NCBI GenBank assembly: GCA_015662815.1 | Contig: DQTK01000072.1 | Coordinates: forward strand, 1 to 15,422 | Length of the DNA: 15,422 bases | Source of the DNA: Aquifex aeolicus | GTDB taxonomy: Bacteria > Aquificota > Aquificia > Aquificales > Aquificaceae | Reading direction: 5' to 3' | In this document: positions 1 through 6,457 of the stretch, in pieces | Layout of the letters: the number at the start of each line of letters is the position of its first letter | How positions within the stretch are numbered: position 1 is the stretch's first letter | Program-made: the position numbers and the translations under genes | The notes under the pieces: model-generated | The model's input: only the letters and a program-made list of their open reading frames with translations | Database searches by the model: none | Told to the model about the DNA's origin: nothing

Positions 1-29
1 GTTCCTAATCTACCGTGTGGAGTTGAAAG
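1..29 (+). CRISPR. Single, slightly degenerate CRISPR repeat (probable distal end of an array)
   Basis: The window opens with gttcctaat followed by ctaccgtgtggagttgaaag. From memory this matches the 29-base Aquifex-type repeat (GTTCCTAAT, then GTACCGTGTGG, then AGTTGAAAC) except at position 10 (C for G) and at the last base (G for C). The GTTGAAA(C) end marks the usual 3' end of a repeat, so the array is read left to right, the leader and spacers would lie to the left outside the window, and this copy would be the last one. Mutations in the leader-distal repeat are common. No second copy is visible in the window, so a stand-alone repeat remnant cannot be excluded. Confidence 0.75.
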
Positions 30-302
30 GTTACAGGAGGGTGAGGTTTAGAGAGAGCAAAGAGGGAGGGGATAAGGGTGAAAGAAGGAAATCCGTCGGG
101 GACAAGCAGTAAATGTTTTTGTGGGAGGGAAGAGAAGAAGGAAGGACATTATCTGATGTGCAAAGCTCACAAGAGATATGGCAGGGATTACATGGGAACG
201 AAGTGGGGGTATTTCAAAGACCGTTCCCTCTGGAGGTATCCCTTCTCCTATTCAACTATTGTCTTCTAAGAAGGAACGGTTTCCGAGCGGTAGAATTTTT
301 AT
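30..302. other. Purine-rich non-coding stretch between CRISPR repeat and murE
   Basis: I see no convincing gene here. The + strand is strongly purine-rich from about 36 to 160. Two short overlapping open frames have no ribosome binding site worth the name and no recognisable protein content. Near the murE end lies an inverted repeat, ACCGTTCC at 220-227 and GGAACGGT at 273-280, enclosing a second possible pairing, CCTTCT at 241-246 with AGAAGG at 269-274, which uses some of the same bases. CTTCT-A-AGAAG at 263-273 is a small DNA palindrome. These could be an RNA structure, an operator, or chance. No tRNA or rRNA signature is visible. Confidence 0.5.
291..296 (+). promoter_or_regulatory. Candidate -10 box of the murE operon
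   Basis: TAGAAT ends 6 bases before the murE ATG, and no Shine-Dalgarno sequence stands between them. If it is a -10 element, transcription would start at or next to the ATG and give a leaderless mRNA. No good -35 hexamer is seen at the expected distance, so the call is tentative. Confidence 0.35.
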
Positions 303-1712
303 ATGAATTTCCGGGAGCTCATAAGAAGGGTAAAAGGCATCACAGCAAACTCGAAGGAAGTAAAAGAGGGTTATATATTTTTTGCAATAAAGGGAAAAAA
401 AGCGGACGGGCACGAGTTTATAAGGGAAGCTGAAGAAAAAGGAGCATACGCCGTAGTTGTAGAAAGGCCAGTTTCTTCAAAAGTCCCCGTAATTGTGGTG
501 GAAAATACAAGAAAAGCTTTAGGAAAAGCTGCACATCTCTTTTTCGGGAATCCCTCGGAAAAACTGAAAGTTATAGGCGTTACCGGGACTAACGGAAAGA
601 CAACAACCACACACATAATCGAAAACATATTAAACGCTTCTGGTGAAAAGACAGGGCTTATAGGAACAATTTATTACAGAATAGGAAAAGAAATACTAGG
701 GGAGGGATATACTACTCCCGATGCGGTTACTTGGCATAAAACTCTTAAAGAAATCCTTCAAAAGGGAGCAAACCATGTAGTGGCTGAAGTTTCTTCCCAC
801 GCGTTAGACCAATACAGAATTTATCCTACACGCTTTGAAGCGGTGATATTTACGAATCTGACCCAAGACCATCTCGATTATCACAAAACTATGGAGGATT
901 ACTACAGGGCAAAGAAAAAACTCTTTACCGAGTATATATCAGATATAAAAATAATAAACGCAGATGACCATTACGGAGAGCGTCTGATTCGGGAAGTAGA
1001 AGGAGAAATACTTACTTACGGAAGGAAGGGCGAAGTAAAAATAGAGGACTTTGAAACCTCTTTCAAGGGCTCAAGAATAAAGCTCCGTTTCAAAAACAGG
1101 GAATACATGTTCGAAAGCAACCTTATAGGCGAATTCCAGGCTTACAATTTGTGCGGTGCGATAGCCTACGCTCTGTGGAAAGGTGTTTCCCCCTCTAAAA
1201 TTCAGGAAGCTTTAAGGTCTATTTCCGTAAAAGGAAGATTCGAAGTTGTATACTCCGATTCCTTTACGGTAATTGTAGATTACGCCCACACTCCAGATGC
1301 AATAGAAAATGTATTGAAAACTGCAAGGAAACTCACAAAGGGAAAATTAATAACACTGTTTGGAGCCGGTGGAAACAGGGACAGGGATAAAAGACCTCTT
1401 ATGGGAAAAGCTGCCGAAAGATGGAGTGACTTGATAATACTGACTTCCGATAATCCAAGATATGAAGACCCAGAAGAAATAATAAACGATATATTAAAGG
1501 GTGTATCCCGAAAGGATATTGTAATAGTACAGCCCGACAGAGAAAAGGCCATAGAACTGGCTCTGAAAACTGCAAGTGACGGAGATTTGGTGGCAATCCT
1601 CGGAAAAGGGCATGAAACTTACCAGGAGATAAAAGGTGTAAAATATCCTTTCAGTGATGTTGAAGTTGTCAAAAAATTTGTCGGAGGTGATGGTTGTATA
1701 GGGAAGGAATAA
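303..1712 (+). CDS. murE: UDP-N-acetylmuramoyl-tripeptide synthetase (MurE), probably meso-diaminopimelate-adding
   Basis: This cytoplasmic ligase adds the third amino acid to UDP-MurNAc-L-Ala-D-Glu during peptidoglycan precursor synthesis, using ATP. At 469 residues it has family length. Visible parts are the N-terminal UDP-binding domain (about 1-85), the ATP loop GVTGTNGKT (92-100), the GEGYTTPDA nucleotide-sugar region (133-141), SSHALDQ (164-170), the lysine of YRAKKKLF (K204) that is carbamoylated in Mur ligases, and the C-terminal domain with DNPRYEDP (383-390). DNPR is the motif of enzymes that select meso-diaminopimelate rather than lysine. The ATG at 303 is preferred because it gives a full N-terminus and follows a possible -10 box; there is no Shine-Dalgarno site. 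The last 19 bases overlap the next gene, which points to co-transcription. It stands alone, away from a large mur/dcw cluster. Confidence 0.95.
   Translation: MNFRELIRRVKGITANSKEVKEGYIFFAIKGKKADGHEFIREAEEKGAYAVVVERPVSSKVPVIVVENTRKALGKAAHLFFGNPSEKLKVIGVTGTNGKTTTTHIIENILNASGEKTGLIGTIYYRIGKEILGEGYTTPDAVTWHKTLKEILQKGANHVVAEVSSHALDQYRIYPTRFEAVIFTNLTQDHLDYHKTMEDYYRAKKKLFTEYISDIKIINADDHYGERLIREVEGEILTYGRKGEVKIEDFETSFKGSRIKLRFKNREYMFESNLIGEFQAYNLCGAIAYALWKGVSPSKIQEALRSISVKGRFEVVYSDSFTVIVDYAHTPDAIENVLKTARKLTKGKLITLFGAGGNRDRDKRPLMGKAAERWSDLIILTSDNPRYEDPEEIINDILKGVSRKDIVIVQPDREKAIELALKTASDGDLVAILGKGHETYQEIKGVKYPFSDVEVVKKFVGGDGCIGKE
1683..1691 (+). promoter_or_regulatory. Strong Shine-Dalgarno site that fixes a TTG start
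   Basis: GGAGGTGAT lies inside the end of murE, and the GGAGG core ends six bases before TTG at 1694. The in-frame TGA at 1688-1690 excludes an earlier start for the next gene, so this site decides the TTG start. Confidence 0.7.
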
Positions 1713-1993
1713 ACCCTAAAGGAGAAAAGATTCCTTGTGATTTTGAGACCCTTTATTATCATGTAAAACAGGAGCTTTTGGAGATATTTAAGAATGCAGA
1801 TAGACCCATACCGAGGGTAAAAATTAAAGAATTGAAATCTGCAGAAATATGCGGGTTGGTGAATTTGGCAAAAGTATTACTTTATCTTGAAAACCTCGGA
1901 GTCGTGACCGTTGTAAATAAGGAGTATTATTTTCAGGAGTGGGAAATAGACATACAGCCGCAAGTCCTTGACGTATTGTTTGAACAAATATGA
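1694..1993 (+). CDS. Small conserved-looking protein of unknown function, possible winged helix
   Basis: I do not recognise this 99-residue protein. It begins at TTG, supported by an almost perfect Shine-Dalgarno site and a stop codon directly upstream in frame. It has no signal peptide or membrane segment. Residues about 45-85 (KELKSAEICGLVNL, then AKVLLYLENLGVVTVVNKEY) have the helix-turn-helix-then-hairpin rhythm of a winged-helix domain, ending in an aromatic wing-like YYF; this is a pattern impression only. It overlaps murE by 19 bases and the next gene by four (ATGA), so the three genes are very probably translated from one mRNA. It could be a DNA-binding or protein-interaction module, but no function is assigned. 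Confidence 0.8.
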   Translation: MYREGINPKGEKIPCDFETLYYHVKQELLEIFKNADRPIPRVKIKELKSAEICGLVNLAKVLLYLENLGVVTVVNKEYYFQEWEIDIQPQVLDVLFEQI

Positions 1994-2613
1994 AGAGTAG
2001 AAACAGAAGGATTTACCTAATCAGACACGCCCAGAGTGAATACAACGAGAAGGGAATATTCCAGGGAAGATTGGACAGTGACCTAACACCGCTGGGCTTT
2101 GTTCAAGCAAGGTTGCTCGTAAACCAATTTAAAGAGGAAAAGCTGGAGATAATTTTTACTTCTCCCCAGAGAAGAGCCTATAAAACCGCGTTGATGCTTT
2201 CGGATATACTCGGTATAACTCTAGTTGTGGATGAAAGAATAAGGGAAATGTCCTTCGGAGTTCTCGAAGGGAACCACTTCTGGACTATGTTTGAAGAAAA
2301 CAAAGAAATGATTTTAAACTGGTTGAGGAACCCGGTTAAATACCCCCTTCCTACACAAGAAGACATGAATGTCTTCGAAAAAAGGATAAGGAGCTTTTTA
2401 GAGGATTTAAAGAAGAGAAAAGAAGAAGTAATAGCAGTGGTAGGACACGGCGGAACCCTTCACGGACTTATCTGTCTTGCTCTAGGTATAGGGCTTGAGA
2501 GAATGTGGCATATCCATATGGACAATACAGGAGTATCCCTCCTCGAATGGGATGGCGAAAGATTTTATCTAAAGGGACTAAATAATACTTGTCATTTGCT
2601 TCCTCTCGAATAG
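1990..2613 (+). CDS. Histidine phosphatase superfamily enzyme (phosphoglycerate-mutase-like; possibly phosphoserine phosphatase)
   Basis: This 207-residue protein belongs to the cofactor-independent phosphate-transfer branch with a phosphohistidine intermediate. The RHAQSEYN motif (R12, H13) carries the nucleophilic histidine, GRLDSDLTPLG (26-36) follows as usual, SPQRRAYKTA (58-67) supplies the phosphate-binding arginine, E86 is the likely acid, and VVGHGG (150-155) carries the second histidine H153. The C-terminal NNTCHL resembles the tail of the metal-independent phosphoserine phosphatases known from the Aquificota (Hydrogenobacter PspA), but the family also includes phosphoglycerate mutases and alpha-ribazole phosphatases, so the substrate is open. 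Its ATG overlaps the upstream stop (ATGA) and lacks its own Shine-Dalgarno site, which suggests translational coupling. The last 22 bases overlap the convergent peptidase gene. Confidence 0.85.
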   Translation: MKSRNRRIYLIRHAQSEYNEKGIFQGRLDSDLTPLGFVQARLLVNQFKEEKLEIIFTSPQRRAYKTALMLSDILGITLVVDERIREMSFGVLEGNHFWTMFEENKEMILNWLRNPVKYPLPTQEDMNVFEKRIRSFLEDLKKRKEEVIAVVGHGGTLHGLICLALGIGLERMWHIHMDNTGVSLLEWDGERFYLKGLNNTCHLLPLE

Positions 2614-3866
2614 AGGGCCGGCAGGATGTTATTCTTTATCCATGTTGCATCCCACCACTCAATGGGATTTACCGGCACTCCCATTATCATCATACCATAG
2701 TGCAGGTGGTCTCCGAAAGCAAGCCCTGTAGCATCGGTAATTCCTATAATCTGTCCCTTTTTTACGATATCCCCTTTCTTTACCCTGAACTCAGCCAGGT
2801 GGGCGTATAAACTCATGAGTCCGTAGCCGTGGTCAATTATTACCGTATTTCCGTAAATTCCCAAAAATCCCGCAAAAACTACTTTTCCGCTATTGGCAGC
2901 TTCCACAGGGGCATTCCTTACGGAAGCAAGGTCATATCCCCAGTGATAGCTTTCACTTATCTTTTTCCCGCCGTAGGTGTATATTCTTCTTTCTCCGAAT
3001 AGGGAAACGACTTTACTTCTCCTAAGTTGTAAAAACTTTCCGCTCCAGTAAAGAGTATTTTCCGATTCTTTACCTATACTACTTATCTGTTTCTCGTTTT
3101 CATTTCTCATCTCTTCGTTAACTTTCTTGAAAGCCTGAATTAAATTCTTCCTATCGATTGGTTCACCGAGAAGAGTAGAAAGCTTGGGAATTAATTTACT
3201 TTCCTTACCTTTTAGTTCTATCCTGTAAACGGGATATCTCTTGTGTTTGATGCGACAGGGTACCAACACGGTGGTTTCATTTCCAACTTTATCCACGGCT
3301 ACAATCTTTATAGAATCTTCGGAATGAAAATTCAACGGGACTGCAAAGAGGGAAAAGTAAGTGTTTTCCCCTGTCTGATAAAAGGGAAAGGAGAGATTTC
3401 CTATTTTTAGATACAATTGGGAATCCTCGCTTACGCTAACTCTTACAGCTCCGCTGCCTCCGTTCATAACTGTGTAAGGAGAGAAGATTATATTTACCGT
3501 AGGCGGAGTGTAGTCTATTGATGTGGGTATTCTGTAAGTTTCCTTAAACAGGAATAGTCTTTTCAATTCTACCAGAACCTCCCCTTTACCTTCTTTCAAT
3601 CCGAGCTTCTTAGGTTCAAGCGTTATTTTTACTTCCGGTGTAGGAATGCCTTCAAAAACGGTAAACTCCTTCCCGTTCTGGATTATCTTAATACTCAAAT
3701 TTTGAACCTTATCGTAATTCTTTATATAAAGGGTTATATCCTTTTTCCTTGGTAGGGTAGAAAACTCCTCGTAATTCAAAACTTGAGGTTTCGCAACCAA
3801 AAACACATAAACGCCGAAAGTATAAACTGCGGTAATGAGAAAAACAATAGCGAGAATCTTTTTCAT
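2592..3866 (-). CDS. Membrane-anchored M23 (LytM-type) murein peptidase
   Basis: This 424-residue protein is probably a zinc endopeptidase that cuts peptidoglycan cross-links in the periplasm. Residues about 4-27 form one hydrophobic segment after MKK, a signal anchor or uncleaved signal peptide. The middle (about 30-215) is beta-rich with no motif I recognise; 230-275 looks helical. The LytM domain covers about 300-410 with H308 and D312 (HWGYD), catalytic H356 (YAHL) and H387-L-H389 (DHLHYG), so the zinc site and active site are complete. It lies 18 bases after the CalpL-like gene on the same strand and may be read through from that operon, but TAAAAT, eight bases before its ATG, could be its own -10 box. 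The 3' end overlaps the convergent phosphatase gene by 22 bases. Confidence 0.9.
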   Translation of the reverse strand: MKKILAIVFLITAVYTFGVYVFLVAKPQVLNYEEFSTLPRKKDITLYIKNYDKVQNLSIKIIQNGKEFTVFEGIPTPEVKITLEPKKLGLKEGKGEVLVELKRLFLFKETYRIPTSIDYTPPTVNIIFSPYTVMNGGSGAVRVSVSEDSQLYLKIGNLSFPFYQTGENTYFSLFAVPLNFHSEDSIKIVAVDKVGNETTVLVPCRIKHKRYPVYRIELKGKESKLIPKLSTLLGEPIDRKNLIQAFKKVNEEMRNENEKQISSIGKESENTLYWSGKFLQLRRSKVVSLFGERRIYTYGGKKISESYHWGYDLASVRNAPVEAANSGKVVFAGFLGIYGNTVIIDHGYGLMSLYAHLAEFRVKKGDIVKKGQIIGITDATGLAFGDHLHYGMMIMGVPVNPIEWWDATWIKNNILPALYSRGSK

Positions 3867-3874
3867 AAAAAAAG

Positions 3875-3880
3875 ATTTTA
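3875..3880 (-). promoter_or_regulatory. Candidate -10 box of the M23 peptidase gene
   Basis: On the - strand TAAAAT is followed by C and seven T before the ATG. A weak AAGG lies just upstream but is too far from the ATG to be a good ribosome site. The box would give a nearly leaderless mRNA. The run of T is also compatible with a weak terminator-like tail of the upstream operon, although no stem precedes it. Confidence 0.3.
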
Positions 3881-3884
3881 ACCT

Positions 3885-5600
3885 TCAGGAAATAAACACC
3901 TCGAAAAATTTAAATTTGTTCTCTCGGACAATAGCTTCTATTTCTTCCTTTGAAAACACTTGTCCTTCTTTAGGTCTTACGGATATTTGAAATACCATTA
4001 ATCTGTCTCCCTTTTCAAGTTTGAGGTTCTGTCTGTTGGGGGATGCTTCCATACCCAGTAGCCGGGAAAGAACTTGTGCAGTTGAAACATGGGAAATAAA
4101 GGAAGTAAATCCGTATTTTTGAAGTTTTTCCTTAGCGGTTTTCAGGTCTATTTCCTCTACATCTATATGGACTTTTTTAGAACTAATCATATTAAGGGAA
4201 AAAGCGTTTGTTAGGTAATAGGGTTTTTTCAAGGAATCCCTTATCGAGTAAACAAACTTTCCTTTATGGATTAAATTCAAGCATTTGTAATCCTCAAGGA
4301 AATAACCCAGTGCAAAGGCAAAATCGTTTGGGGTTTCCAGTATAAGGTCGTAGCATTTATCTTCCAAACTCCTTATTAAGTTATTTACATAATAGGCCAA
4401 TTCCTTTGAGTGCTTATCCATGTGTTCTCCCGATGGAAGTTTTATTACAACTCCCCCGTTGTCTTTACTATCCCTCCGCGTTATTACTATCCTGTCTCCG
4501 GGAGAGTGATTTGTTCTTATCAGGTTCTTTACACCTTCGGTGTTTGGGCTTTCCCTGTCATCCTTTATAGTAAAGATAGGTTTATATACCTCTCCTTCCT
4601 TGAAATATTTGTAAAAGACCACAGTAAGCCTTTTTTTGGAAAGAATAACTCCGGCAAAGAAGGAAAAAACCAGAGGGTTAGAGGTTAGGCCCACCTTCAG
4701 GTTTGGAAGATATTCTTCTTTTATGCTTTTTAATGTACTACCTATATACTCCAGCCACCTTGAGTAATAGGTAAAGCTTTCGATTATATTTTCCTCGTCA
4801 AAGGTAGCTGTATAACTGAGCTCTGCATCTATGTGGAAAACGCTTTTTATATAATCCCGGGAAAAATCAAATATATCTGTGAAGGTTTCCCTATACTTTT
4901 CGGAAGATGGAAATATAAACAAAGGAATTTCAAGATTGGTCAAGAATTCTTCTAAATTTTCTACACTTTCCATATCACCTTTTTTAGGGAAGATTATCGG
5001 AATTTTCTTCTCCCTACAGACTTTGAGCTTCTCTTCAAGGAATTCTACATCTTCTATTTTTCCCTCTCGGGTTAACCTTCCGGTAAAGGCAAACTTGGAA
5101 GCTAAATTCCCGAACTTCAAAACCGAGTAAAGGGCAAGAGTATAGGAGTTAGTTTTGAAATCAAAATTTTTACTGAAGGTTAAGAAAAAACCTCTTCCGG
5201 TGAGTTTCTTTATGGCTTCCGGGGAATCAGTGTATATCGGTTCGGTGCTAAGAACTATGTCCGAACTCAACGGAATTACTAAGAGCCTGTTTAACTCCGC
5301 TTTTCCCTCCTTGGCAACGGGAAAGAAAACTTCGAAGCTATCACCGCTCAGTATTTCCTCTGCGGTGTTTATGTCTATATTTAACTTTTCCGCAAACTTT
5401 TCTAGATCTATATTTCCCTTTGAGTTCCTGAAGAGCTTTAAAGCTAAAAAATTTAAGTTTTTTTCTTGAGAAAATTCGTTAAAGGGAAAGGAATCCAAAA
5501 CAGCTTCTAAATCCTCCCGTGAAAGATTTGAAGGGTTATCCGCATAATTTTCCAGAAATAGGACCTTTTGGTAGTAGTCCAGCTTCTTAAATAAGCTCAA
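3885..5600 (-). CDS. calpL: CalpL-like cyclic-oligoadenylate-activated Lon-SAVED protease fused to a Crn2/AcrIII-1-type ring nuclease
   Basis: This 571-residue soluble protein probably senses cyclic tetra-adenylate made by a type III CRISPR Cas10 and then cuts a partner protein. Residues 1-95 are helical and unassigned, without a membrane segment. Residues about 100-235 are a Lon (S16) proteolytic domain: NSYTLALYSV (151-160) aligns with the Lon serine region, giving S152, FTGRLTREGKIEDV (172-185) is the Lon strand-turn, and FLEEKLKVC (187-195) supplies K191; the dyad is intact. Residues about 256-455 are a SAVED domain in two similar halves (VGLTSNPLVFSFFAGVIL at 303-320; LILETPNDFAFALGYFL at 419-435). 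Residues 460-571 match DUF1874/AcrIII-1/Crn2 ring nucleases: NAFSLN (465-470), H504 in SHVST, R523 in PNRQN, R542 and E545 in VRPKEG. TTG at 5600 follows GAGAGG by eight bases and overlaps the CalpT-like gene by 14 bases. The Crn2 fusion is unusual; the known CalpL lacks it as far as I know. Confidence 0.88.
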   Translation of the reverse strand: MSLFKKLDYYQKVLFLENYADNPSNLSREDLEAVLDSFPFNEFSQEKNLNFLALKLFRNSKGNIDLEKFAEKLNIDINTAEEILSGDSFEVFFPVAKEGKAELNRLLVIPLSSDIVLSTEPIYTDSPEAIKKLTGRGFFLTFSKNFDFKTNSYTLALYSVLKFGNLASKFAFTGRLTREGKIEDVEFLEEKLKVCREKKIPIIFPKKGDMESVENLEEFLTNLEIPLFIFPSSEKYRETFTDIFDFSRDYIKSVFHIDAELSYTATFDEENIIESFTYYSRWLEYIGSTLKSIKEEYLPNLKVGLTSNPLVFSFFAGVILSKKRLTVVFYKYFKEGEVYKPIFTIKDDRESPNTEGVKNLIRTNHSPGDRIVITRRDSKDNGGVVIKLPSGEHMDKHSKELAYYVNNLIRSLEDKCYDLILETPNDFAFALGYFLEDYKCLNLIHKGKFVYSIRDSLKKPYYLTNAFSLNMISSKKVHIDVEEIDLKTAKEKLQKYGFTSFISHVSTAQVLSRLLGMEASPNRQNLKLEKGDRLMVFQISVRPKEGQVFSKEEIEAIVRENKFKFFEVFIS

Positions 5601-6456
5601 GCTTTAGACCTCTCGTAAAGAGCTCGTAATCATAAGCCTCGGATTTTAAAGGAATTTTTATCTCCTTCCTGATTAATCCTTCGTAGAGGGTTATTTTCTT
5701 TTTCCTAGTTTCAAGTACTATCCTTCCCTCTTTTCCAGTGAATTCTTCTTCAGGAAAGATGGAGAGTATCTCCCTTTTGGTATCGTAGAAGAACTCCAAG
5801 TTCTTTCCTTTTCCGTGTATAGGCTTTCTTTCGTGAGCCTTTAAGAGGGCTTCTTCGAGGAGTTCCCGTTTCAGATTAACCAGTTCTTCGTTGAGATGTG
5901 CAAGTTCCTCCGACTGATTTATCACACCCAGCCACAAGGGAAGATATCTTTCTGCTTCAAACTTCTTAAACTCTTCCTTTTCTGGAGTAAGAAGTTTTCC
6001 ATCCCCTTTTAGGGTCCCTTTGTAGACCTTCTCAATTTTTTCCATAGTTTTTTCGTCTAACTTAGTTATTTCAAAGAGGGTTCCGCTAAAATATGTATGG
6101 AACTGGTATGTAGGCATATCAATGGGTAAATCTGTCTGAACAATGTAGTACTCACCGTCTATCTTTACGATAACGTCTCTGTGTGTTGCAAATTCGTACC
6201 ATTTTGAGAGAGGCATTATAGTTGTGAAATCTTCTCCGACGTTAAGGATTACAAATTTCATTTCTTGAGCGTCTAAAGAGGGTATCAGTTCAAACACAAC
6301 ACCTCTTTCGGGTTTTTCTATCGTTTTCTTCTTTCTAAGGAATTTTCTATACTCTTCGTATTCCTCTTCGTTTACTTCATCAATTTCCATGGTTTCGTCT
6401 TCTTCCATGTTTGAGCTCTCTCTATAAAGTTCCAGTAGCGTCTTAAGGGTACTCAC
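5587..6456 (-). CDS. calpT: CalpT-like protein: MazF-fold anti-sigma factor and Lon-SAVED protease target
   Basis: The protein has 289 residues. By its position between a sigma factor and a Lon-SAVED protease it corresponds to CalpT, the MazF homologue that holds CalpS until CalpL cuts it. Residues 18-36 are very acidic. Residues about 50-130 (RGVVFEL, EMKFVILNV, TTIMPLSKWY, DGEYYIVQTD) have the small beta-barrel pattern of MazF/PemK, but the positions of the catalytic Arg and Thr hold other residues, so ribonuclease activity is unlikely. A helical part (about 155-205) is followed by the basic, Gly-containing linker KAHERKPIHGKGKN (206-219) and a C-terminal beta-rich piece of about 70 residues. 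A cut in this linker would give roughly 23 and 9 kDa fragments, much as known CalpT. GTG at 6456 is supported by AAGGAGGAT just upstream. Sequence similarity alone is weak; context carries the call. Confidence 0.75.
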   Translation of the reverse strand: MSTLKTLLELYRESSNMEEDETMEIDEVNEEEYEEYRKFLRKKKTIEKPERGVVFELIPSLDAQEMKFVILNVGEDFTTIMPLSKWYEFATHRDVIVKIDGEYYIVQTDLPIDMPTYQFHTYFSGTLFEITKLDEKTMEKIEKVYKGTLKGDGKLLTPEKEEFKKFEAERYLPLWLGVINQSEELAHLNEELVNLKRELLEEALLKAHERKPIHGKGKNLEFFYDTKREILSIFPEEEFTGKEGRIVLETRKKKITLYEGLIRKEIKIPLKSEAYDYELFTRGLKLELI

Positions 6457-6457
6457 C

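Noticed and set aside
78..269. Short open frame, 63 codons, GTG start, near the CRISPR repeat
   Set aside because: No clear ribosome site, no recognisable domain, odd composition, and it overlaps another equally weak frame (113-433) that runs into murE. Purine-rich non-coding DNA gives such frames by chance.
3867..3884. Rho-independent terminator after the Calp-like operon (T-run at 3867-3873)
   Set aside because: There is no stem before the T-run within the 18-base gap, and it lies directly at the peptidase start codon.
3885..5600. Plain annotation as ATP-dependent Lon protease
   Set aside because: No AAA+ ATPase module or Walker motifs are present. Only the S16 proteolytic domain is shared; the rest is SAVED plus a ring-nuclease-like domain.
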